64,000 bases of DNA from Mucilaginibacter polytrichastri (GTDB lineage Bacteria; Bacteroidota; Bacteroidia; Sphingobacteriales; Sphingobacteriaceae). Below the pieces are notes generated by a model, which was not told where the DNA came from, did no database searches, and saw only the letters and a list, made by a program, of their open reading frames with translations. A program made the translations under genes and the position numbers. Of the stretch, positions 16,299 to 22,713 are shown in pieces (position 1 is the stretch's first letter; the number at the start of each line of letters is the position of its first letter). The stretch covers positions 5,427,625-5,491,624 of the forward strand of contig NZ_MPPL01000001.1 of the NCBI RefSeq assembly GCF_001911425.1, written 5' to 3'.

Positions 16299-16438
16299 CA
16301 CCCAACCCTCTTAGGGGGAGAGGGCTTAGGCGCAAAATACAAGAACACCATTGCACACATTGCAATGGTGTTCTTGTTTAAAGTAAAAAGTAATTCATTT
16401 ATAAAACAACATTCTCCCCCTTTAGGGGGTCGGGGGCT
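16299..16438. repeat. Inverted CCCTCT(T/A)AGGGGGAG repeat pair around a terminator
   Basis: Arms 16299-16327 (CCCAACCCTCTTAGGGGGAG) and 16413-16438 (CTCCCCCTTTAGGGGGTCGG) are reverse complements. The right arm ends two bases before the next ATG. The same family is found inside radA at 19046-19122, where it is translated. Confidence 0.65.
16339..16380 (+). terminator. Intrinsic terminator of the superoxide dismutase gene
   Basis: Perfect 16-bp stem (ACAAGAACACCATTGC and complement, 16339-16354 and 16362-16377) with a 7-nt loop and a short T-rich tail, placed between the two arms of the surrounding repeat. Confidence 0.7.
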
Positions 16439-16440
16439 CT

Positions 16441-17436
16441 ATGAAAGCAATAGTATTAGAAAGTGCCGAACGGCCAATTGTATATAAAGAGATTGACAAG
16501 CCGATATTAGGCCCGGGCGAAGCATTGGTGCAGGTTAAGGCAGCGGCACTTAACCGCCGCGATTACTGGATTACCATCGGTAAATATGCAGGCATCCAAT
16601 ATCCGTCTGTATTAGGGTCTGACGGTGCCGGTATTGTAGCCGAGGTGTATGACGAGGCCGACAAGCATTGGCTAAACCAGGAAGTGATCATTAATCCCGG
16701 TAAGGACTGGGGCGACCATCCCGAATTTCAGGGTAAAGATTTTAAGATCCTGGGTTTGCCTGAGCATGGTACCTTGGCCGAATATGTAAAAGTGAACGTT
16801 ACCAAACTGCATCATAAGCCTGCTTACTTAAGCTGGGAGCAGGCGGCGGCTATACCTTTGGCAGGTTTAACTGCATACAGGGCATTATTTACCAAAGCCA
16901 GGGCCAAGGCCGGCGATAAGGTTTTAGTGGTTGGTGTGGGCTCTGGCACGGGTAGCTTTGCATTGCAATGGGCTGTAGCAGCAGGTTGCAAAGTATTTGT
17001 AACATCTGGCAGTGGCGAAAAAATTGAACGGGCCAGGCATTTGGGCGCATCTGCCGGGGTAAACTACAAGGCGCAAGACTGGGCCGAAGAATTAAAACAT
17101 ATGGCAGGCGGCTTCGATATTGTAATTGACAGCGCTCTTGGAAGTGATTTTAATAAGGTGATAGATTTGTGTAATCCGGGTGCGCGTGTGGTGTTTTTTG
17201 GTGGCACAGCGGGTAATATTCCCGAGCTTAATGCCCGGCCGTTATTTTGGAAACAGATTCAGTTACTGGGTACCACAATGGGGACAGACGAGGAATTTGC
17301 TGCCATGTTGAAATTTGTAACCGACCACCATATTGTACCTGTTGTAGATGAGGTATTTACCCTGGCTGATGCCGAAAAGGCTTTTGGTAAAATGGAATAT
17401 GCAGCCCAATTTGGCAAGCTAGTATTGACCAACTAA
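16441..17436 (+). CDS. Zinc-binding-type dehydrogenase / quinone oxidoreductase-like (MDR family)
   Basis: Medium-chain dehydrogenase/reductase, 331 residues. The GroES-like N-terminal domain (about 1-140) carries ALNRRDYWITIGKY and the GSDGAGIVAEV motif; the Rossmann domain has VVGVGSGTGSFALQWA for NADP(H). The structural-zinc Cys cluster of alcohol dehydrogenases is absent, which fits the quinone-oxidoreductase/YogA-like branch. The substrate is unknown. The stop codon is followed with no gap by a ferredoxin-type reductase gene, so the two are co-translated and may form a small electron-transfer unit. The ATG is preceded directly by a repeat arm, leaving little space for a leader. Confidence 0.88.
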   Translation: MKAIVLESAERPIVYKEIDKPILGPGEALVQVKAAALNRRDYWITIGKYAGIQYPSVLGSDGAGIVAEVYDEADKHWLNQEVIINPGKDWGDHPEFQGKDFKILGLPEHGTLAEYVKVNVTKLHHKPAYLSWEQAAAIPLAGLTAYRALFTKARAKAGDKVLVVGVGSGTGSFALQWAVAAGCKVFVTSGSGEKIERARHLGASAGVNYKAQDWAEELKHMAGGFDIVIDSALGSDFNKVIDLCNPGARVVFFGGTAGNIPELNARPLFWKQIQLLGTTMGTDEEFAAMLKFVTDHHIVPVVDEVFTLADAEKAFGKMEYAAQFGKLVLTN

Positions 17437-18456
17437 ATGAATACCATCCAGCTAATTGTAGACAGTATAAAACAGGAAACCAGCGATACGGCCACCTTTT
17501 ATCTTCGCCCGGCAAACGGTCAGCAGGTACATTACGAGGCCGGCCAGTTTATTACGCTAATATTTACCCACCACGACGAAGAAATTACACGGTCATATTC
17601 CTTAAGTTCTTCGCCGGATGAGGAGCTGTTATCCATCACCATTAAACGGATCTCTAACGGGGAGATTTCCCGTTTTATGCTTTCGCATACCAAACCGGGC
17701 GATGAGTTAACTGCCATACAACCCGCCGGGCGGTTTATACTTCCTGAAAGTGGAAGCCATCGCCGATTAATTTACTTCGCCGCAGGTAGCGGTATTGTGC
17801 CTGTTTTTGCCCAACTGAAGCATGCTTTGTTAAGGGGCTTAGATCTGCAAATGGTGCTCATTTACAGCAGCCAGTCTAATAACGATATTATTTTTAAGCC
17901 GCAGCTTGATGAATTGGCAGCCGCCCATCCCGGCAAGTTTTTGGTTAAGTATCTCATTAGCGATGAAGCCAACCGGCTCAATAATTTAATGCTCGAAAAA
18001 CTGGTTAAGCAGTTAACTAATCAGCATTACCACGATACGCTGTTTTATATCTGTGGGCCGTTCCCTTATATGCGGATGGTGCAGTTTGCGCTGCATTACA
18101 TGGGCGTACAGTCGGCCAATATCCGGAAGGAAAACTTTGTGCTCGAAACCATCCCGGTAATCAGTAATATCACCAACTTCCCACCCCGTAAAATCAGGAT
18201 CTTCTTTAAAAACGAATGGCATGATCTGGTAGCCGGCGAAAACCAGTCGATACTGCAAGCGGCTTTGCAAAACAATATCCCATTACCTTACAGTTGCCGC
18301 AGTGGCGCATGCTCGGCCTGCTTTGCCAAATGCACCAGCGGTAAAGTTGAAGTAGTAAGTAATGAAGTGCTAACACCCGAAGATTTGAAAAACGGCTATG
18401 TATTAACCTGTACCGGGCATGCGTTGACTGATGATGTGGTAATTGAATTTAGATAG
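17437..18456 (+). CDS. FAD/2Fe-2S ferredoxin-NAD(P) reductase (PaaE/Hmp-like)
   Basis: Three-domain electron-transfer protein, 339 residues: FAD domain (about 1-100) with RSYSLSSSPDE, NAD(P) domain (about 105-235) with YFAAGSGIVPVFAQLK and FYICGPFPYM, and a C-terminal plant-type 2Fe-2S ferredoxin domain (about 250-339) with CRSGACSACFAKC and the fourth Cys in LTCTGHA. This order matches PaaE-type reductases of oxygenases. No oxygenase or phenylacetate gene is nearby, so the electron acceptor is unknown. It directly follows the MDR gene (0 bp gap). Confidence 0.9.
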   Translation: MNTIQLIVDSIKQETSDTATFYLRPANGQQVHYEAGQFITLIFTHHDEEITRSYSLSSSPDEELLSITIKRISNGEISRFMLSHTKPGDELTAIQPAGRFILPESGSHRRLIYFAAGSGIVPVFAQLKHALLRGLDLQMVLIYSSQSNNDIIFKPQLDELAAAHPGKFLVKYLISDEANRLNNLMLEKLVKQLTNQHYHDTLFYICGPFPYMRMVQFALHYMGVQSANIRKENFVLETIPVISNITNFPPRKIRIFFKNEWHDLVAGENQSILQAALQNNIPLPYSCRSGACSACFAKCTSGKVEVVSNEVLTPEDLKNGYVLTCTGHALTDDVVIEFR

Positions 18457-18613
18457 ATAAAATTACTTTCTCGTTCAACACCAAATCCGCCACTTGAAAT
18501 ATCGCACGTGTTTTAAACGCGCTTAAGTATAAAATTACCAAATCTGCCACTAAAAAGCTAATTATATTAGCAATTATTCTTATCTTTAAATCGACAAATT
18601 ACCAATCAAGATT

Positions 18614-20083
18614 TTGGCTAAAATTAAAACATCCTACTTCTGCCAGAGCTGCGGCTACGAATCGGCCAAATGGCTGGGCAAGTGCCCGTCGTGCCAGCAA
18701 TGGAATACTTTTGTTGAAGAAATTATAGAGAAGCCCAATGCTGCTGTACCCGATTGGAAAAATACCGGATCTACCACCCAGCAACGTGCCAACAAGGCCG
18801 TAGCCGTACATGATATTACCGTGCATGAGGAGCTACGCTACGTTACCCCTGACGGCGAATTTAACCGCGTATTAGGTGGGGGCATTGTAGCAGGCTCATT
18901 AATACTGATTGGCGGCGAGCCCGGCATCGGTAAATCTACCCTGATGCTGCAGCTGGCACTTAATATGCCCAAACTTAAAGTGCTCTATGTATCGGGCGAG
19001 GAAAGCGAGAAGCAGATTAAGATGCGGGCTGAACGGTTGGCTACTGCCCCGCAACCCTCTAAAGGCGGAGCTAATGATGCAGATCCAACTTCTGCGCCAC
19101 CTTTAGGGAGTGGGGGGGCTGGATGCTTCATCCTTACCGAAACTTCCACCCAAAATATATTTAAACAGATAGAACAGTTGGAACCACAGTTGGTGGTTAT
19201 TGATTCGATCCAAACCTTGCATTCGTCGCATATTGAATCTACGCCGGGCAGCGTGTCGCAGGTTAGGGAGTGTACCGCCGAGCTGCTGCGCTTTGCTAAA
19301 GAGAGCGGTACGCCGGTAATTTTGATCGGCCATATTACCAAAGATGGTATGATAGCCGGCCCGAAGATACTGGAGCATATGGTGGATACCGTGCTGCAGT
19401 TTGAGGGCGACCGCCATCACGTTTACCGTATTTTAAGGGCTGTGAAAAACCGTTTCGGTTCGGCATCAGAATTGGGTATTTACGAAATGCTGGGCGTTGG
19501 TTTACGCGAGGTATCTAACCCATCAGAAATTTTATTGTCGCAACGCGATGAGCCGTTGAGCGGGATCACAATTTCGGCCACGCTGGAAGGGTTACGGCCC
19601 ATGCTTATCGAGACGCAGGCCCTGGTGAGCACTTCGCCGTATGGCACGCCTCAGCGCTCGGCTACGGGCTTCGATACCCGCCGTATGAATATGTTGCTTG
19701 CCGTATTAGAAAAGCGCTGTGGCTTCAGATTGGGTGCTAAAGATGTGTTTCTGAATATTACCGGGGGCATCCGGGTAGAAGACCCTGCGATTGACCTTGG
19801 TTTGGCGGCTGCTATTATATCTTCGCATGAGGATATGCCTATCCCCTTTAAAACCTGTTTTGCAGGAGAACTTGGATTGTCTGGCGAGATCCGCGCTGTT
19901 AACCGGGTTGAACAGCGGATTGCAGAGGCTCAAAAATTAGGTTTCGAACGGATCTTTATATCCAAATATAACCTGCCATCGGCCAAGCAGGATAAGCATC
20001 AACGGATAGACTTGTCGAGGTACACGATAGAGATTATCCCTGTGGCCAGTATCGAAGAGGTTTTTAGCCTGTTATTTGGATAG
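18614..20083 (+). CDS. radA: DNA repair protein RadA
   Basis: RecA-like helicase that processes recombination intermediates with RecA, 489 residues, slightly longer than usual (about 455-460). C4 zinc finger C10-C13-C24-C27, Walker A GGEPGIGKST near residue 100, the RadA-specific K278-N-R-F-G motif, and the C-terminal Lon-like domain are all present. The start must be TTG at 18614: MAKIKTSYFCQSCG is the family N-terminus and no ATG precedes the zinc finger. Residues about 144-171 (TAPQPSKGGAN to GSGGAGC) replace a loop of roughly six residues and are encoded by a genomic inverted repeat. The ATPase motifs on either side are intact, so the protein is probably functional. Confidence 0.95.
   Translation: MAKIKTSYFCQSCGYESAKWLGKCPSCQQWNTFVEEIIEKPNAAVPDWKNTGSTTQQRANKAVAVHDITVHEELRYVTPDGEFNRVLGGGIVAGSLILIGGEPGIGKSTLMLQLALNMPKLKVLYVSGEESEKQIKMRAERLATAPQPSKGGANDADPTSAPPLGSGGAGCFILTETSTQNIFKQIEQLEPQLVVIDSIQTLHSSHIESTPGSVSQVRECTAELLRFAKESGTPVILIGHITKDGMIAGPKILEHMVDTVLQFEGDRHHVYRILRAVKNRFGSASELGIYEMLGVGLREVSNPSEILLSQRDEPLSGITISATLEGLRPMLIETQALVSTSPYGTPQRSATGFDTRRMNMLLAVLEKRCGFRLGAKDVFLNITGGIRVEDPAIDLGLAAAIISSHEDMPIPFKTCFAGELGLSGEIRAVNRVEQRIAEAQKLGFERIFISKYNLPSAKQDKHQRIDLSRYTIEIIPVASIEEVFSLLFG
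19046..19122 (+). repeat. Intergenic-type inverted repeat translated inside radA
   Basis: Left arm 19046-19071 (CAACCCTCTAAAGGCGGAG) and right arm about 19095-19120 are reverse complements at 20 of 26 positions and share the CCCTCTAAAGG core with the repeat at 16299-16438. The insertion keeps the reading frame and lies in a surface loop of the RecA fold, after MRAERLA and before FILTETS. Confidence 0.7.
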
Positions 20084-20129
20084 ATGTAAACGAGGAAAAA
20101 TAACCTGGATAGAAATTTATTATAAAATA

Positions 20130-20164
20130 AAAGAGCCTTTCTGCATAAAACAGAAAGGCTCTTT
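20130..20164. terminator. Bidirectional terminator between radA and the NHL gene
   Basis: A 14-bp perfect stem (AAAGAGCCTTTCTG and complement, loop CATAAAA) with A/T flanks lies between two convergent genes and can serve both. Confidence 0.85.
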
Positions 20165-20185
20165 CAATATCGTGTTACTGTAAAT

Positions 20186-21565
20186 TTAGTTAGTCACAAC
20201 TACTTTACGGATGCGGTTATTACCTGCATCTGCTATAAAAATACTACCACCAAAAACGGCAATACCGTTGGGCGAGCTAAACTGCGCTGCTGTGTTTACC
20301 CCATCGGCGTAGCCATAAGTACCAGAGGTGCCAGCCAGATCATAGAGAATACTGGTTGCAGAATTATATTTAAGCACACGGCCGGTAACATCTGTAATAT
20401 ACAGATTGTCGCTGCTGTCAAAAGCTATGGCGATAGGGTTACCAACCAGGGTTGTTTGTACAGAGTTGCCAATAAAAGTTTTAACTGTACCATCTGTAGT
20501 AATTTTACGGATAGCGTGATTAAGGTTATCAGCCACATATAAATTGCCTTTCGAGTCGAAAGCCAAACCGCTGGGTTTGCTAAATGTAGCATAAGCACTG
20601 GTAGAGTCAACCTGGCTATTGGTATAGCCGCTTCCGGTAAAAGTACTTACCACACCAGCCGGTGTAATTAAACGGATACGATTGTTGCCGGCATCGGCAA
20701 CCAGAATGTTGCCACTAGCCTTGCTAACTGCAATGCCTTGCGGGTTATTAAAGGCAGCCTTAAGGGCAGTTGCAGAGTTAACATAACCTGGTGCGCCAAT
20801 ACCGGCAAGGGTAGTTGCGGTACCATCGGGTGTTATTTTGATAATTAAATTACTACCCTGGTCGGTAACATATAAGTTGCCGGTTGCCGAGTCGTAGGCA
20901 ATAGCATTGGGGCTATAGAATGCCGCTGTAGTAGCAGAACCATCTGCATGGCCGTTAACACCGCTACCGCAAAAGGTAGTTACTACCCCCGCTTGGGTAA
21001 CTTTACGTATAACGTGGTTAAACTGATCTGCTATATAAAGGTTGCCCTGCGCATCTGCCGCCATACCAAGCGGGGTGTAAAATTGTGCGCCTGTGCCAGT
21101 GCTGTTTACTAAACCGCCTGCACCGTTACCTGCAAAAGTGCTTACAACAGCGGTGGTAGCATTGGCTGTTGTGGTGGTTGTAAATTTAATAACACCCCCA
21201 TAACCTGTACCTGCAGTACTTGTAGCATAAGCGCGTACATAATAGGTTGCACCGGATGTTAAGCCGGTTAAATCGCTCGAAAAACTTGAAACAATGGTAG
21301 TAATTGTTGTATGACTGTCGGAAACAGTGGGTGTTTGTGATGTTGTGCTGTAGCAAACGCCAATGGCAGTTACGGTAGCAGAACCCGAAGCAGTAACGCT
21401 ACCGCCACTTGTGGCAGAGGTTGGTGTTACACCTGCAATAACGCTGTTAGTTAAAACAGTGGGCACAGTTGTAGTATTAGAATCTTTACTGCAACTAAAC
21501 TGAAATAATACAACGAAAATAAAGGCTGTTGTTAACGTAATCCTTACGAGTAGATTTTTCTTCAC
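20186..21565 (-). CDS. NHL-repeat lipoprotein with an N-terminal fibronectin-like domain
   Basis: Exported lipoprotein, 459 residues; the signal ends FQFSC, so Cys25 is likely lipidated. Residues about 40-130 form a fibronectin-III-like domain of the Bacteroidota type (IGVCYSTTSQTPTVSD, then GLTSGATYYVRAYATSTAGTGYGG, quoted in part). Residues about 140-459 hold five to six NHL repeats with recurring GNLYIADQFNHVIRKVT, GNLYVTDQGSNLIIKI, GNILVADAGNNRIRLIT and similar cores, predicting a six-bladed propeller. NHL propellers bind proteins, RNA or sugars; ligand unknown. It is a single gene. Confidence 0.88.
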   Translation of the reverse strand: MKKNLLVRITLTTAFIFVVLFQFSCSKDSNTTTVPTVLTNSVIAGVTPTSATSGGSVTASGSATVTAIGVCYSTTSQTPTVSDSHTTITTIVSSFSSDLTGLTSGATYYVRAYATSTAGTGYGGVIKFTTTTTANATTAVVSTFAGNGAGGLVNSTGTGAQFYTPLGMAADAQGNLYIADQFNHVIRKVTQAGVVTTFCGSGVNGHADGSATTAAFYSPNAIAYDSATGNLYVTDQGSNLIIKITPDGTATTLAGIGAPGYVNSATALKAAFNNPQGIAVSKASGNILVADAGNNRIRLITPAGVVSTFTGSGYTNSQVDSTSAYATFSKPSGLAFDSKGNLYVADNLNHAIRKITTDGTVKTFIGNSVQTTLVGNPIAIAFDSSDNLYITDVTGRVLKYNSATSILYDLAGTSGTYGYADGVNTAAQFSSPNGIAVFGGSIFIADAGNNRIRKVVVTN

Positions 21566-21776
21566 TGAGGTATAAACTAAATTACTGAATTTTAATGCGG
21601 CTATATAAATAGTGTATGCCGGTTATTTGCAAAGCTAAATGATTGTATCGGTTATACAATCCTGTAAGCTGCCACTTTAACTATATTTTAACATTTTTAT
21701 TACCCCTGCGGGCTTTTCTTTTAACCAAATAACAATATTAACTAAACGAAATGAGTTTAACGCTGTTTATCTGGTT

Positions 21777-22253
21777 ATGAAACCGTTAACCAAACTGGCC
21801 CTGTTTGTATTACTATTTACAACAACAACCACTGCATTTGCTCAAAAGCACACCCCCTTGCCTCACGGCATGGTGTTTGGCAGTTCGCCCTCTAATATTA
21901 ACCAAATGCCGGCCGGCAAACTCGAAGCTTTTATGGGTAAACGTACCCGTACCAGTGTGGTAGTTTATGGCCGTGTACTACGCGTTACCAAACAGCAAGG
22001 CGGCTGGTTTGAAATGGATGCAGGCAATGGCAAAATTATAGCTGCCCATTTTCGGGATTATAACATCAAACTCCCTGTAGATCTAAAAGGCCGCGAGGTA
22101 ATTATAGATGGCGTTGCCGAAAAACAATTTATAGCCGATGACCTGCAACACCTGGCCGGTGATACCGTGCAAGGTAAAAAGCAGCACAGCGTTAAAACAA
22201 ACCCTAAAGAAAAAATAACCTTTGAAGTGAAGGGGTTAATGGTGAATAAATAG
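21777..22253 (+). CDS. DUF4920-like exported protein
   Basis: Small exported protein of 158 residues with a signal peptide ending TTTAFAQ. The mature part is a compact OB-like beta domain: TSVVVYGRVLRVTKQQGGWFEMDAGNGKIIAAHFRDYNIKLP in outline (quoted here as VVVYGRVLRVTKQQGGWFEM), then GREVIIDGVAEKQF, ending in KEKITFEVKGLMV. The pattern of a redox-like or ligand-binding oligonucleotide-fold domain fits DUF4920 of Bacteroidota. Function unknown. No operon partner; the 211-bp upstream gap shows nothing notable beyond AT-rich sequence. Confidence 0.75.
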   Translation: MKPLTKLALFVLLFTTTTTAFAQKHTPLPHGMVFGSSPSNINQMPAGKLEAFMGKRTRTSVVVYGRVLRVTKQQGGWFEMDAGNGKIIAAHFRDYNIKLPVDLKGREVIIDGVAEKQFIADDLQHLAGDTVQGKKQHSVKTNPKEKITFEVKGLMVNK

Positions 22254-22300
22254 TTGAGGAGAGAGACAAGAAATAAGAGCCAAGAAACAAGATAAGTACA

Positions 22301-22328
22301 CCGTAGAGACACAATACTTTGTGTCTCC
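22301..22328. repeat. Solitary copy of the RAYT-associated repeat
   Basis: CCGTAGAGACACAATACTTT with GTGTCTCC after it is the same palindromic unit that surrounds the RAYT pseudogene at 55.4-56.1 kb, 33 kb away. The internal dyad is GAGACACAA/TTGTGTCTC with a short loop. Confidence 0.75.
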
Positions 22329-22449
22329 TGAGATTGGGGAATCGTAATTGCTGTAGAAACAAGCTCAGAGCAATTAGCCCTGCCCCTAAATACAGCAGAA
22401 ATCCGTTTTCCATTAGGAATGTAGTGTGAGTTATGAATCGTTAGTGGAT

Positions 22450-22482
22450 GTACTTTTTCTTTTTCCGCAAAAGAAAAAGTAC
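22450..22482. repeat. GTACTTTTTCTTTT inverted repeat
   Basis: Perfect 14-bp arms (22450-22463 and 22469-22482) with a 5-nt loop. The gap 22254-22656 otherwise holds the RAYT-type repeat at 22301 and no gene. This A/T palindrome also resembles a dispersed repeat common in related genomes, and could form a hairpin in RNA. Confidence 0.6.
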
Positions 22483-22651
22483 CAAAAAGAAAACTCGTGG
22501 CTGCTCAATTTTCTATTAAAGGGTGTGCTGAGGCCAGTGTTATGCTGCCCGAAAATTAAGATGCCACAATTATTAGGCTATTGAAGGTTCATCACAGTAG
22601 TTTGTAGCAACCGTTAAATAACCACCTCAATGACGGTCATAGCTTAATAAC

Positions 22652-22684
22652 AAAAAAAGGACAAGGAATTTCTCCCTTGTCCTT
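22652..22684 (-). terminator. Terminator of carB
   Basis: On the minus strand AAGGACAAGG pairs with CCTTGTCCTT (10 bp) and is followed by a run of seven T, 30 bp after the carB stop codon. Confidence 0.85.
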
Positions 22685-22713
22685 ATATCATTAGTCCTTT
22701 ATCCTAAAAAAAC

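Noticed and set aside
16293..16487. 64-codon ORF starting after the superoxide dismutase stop
   Set aside because: It is a translation of the inverted repeat and terminator.
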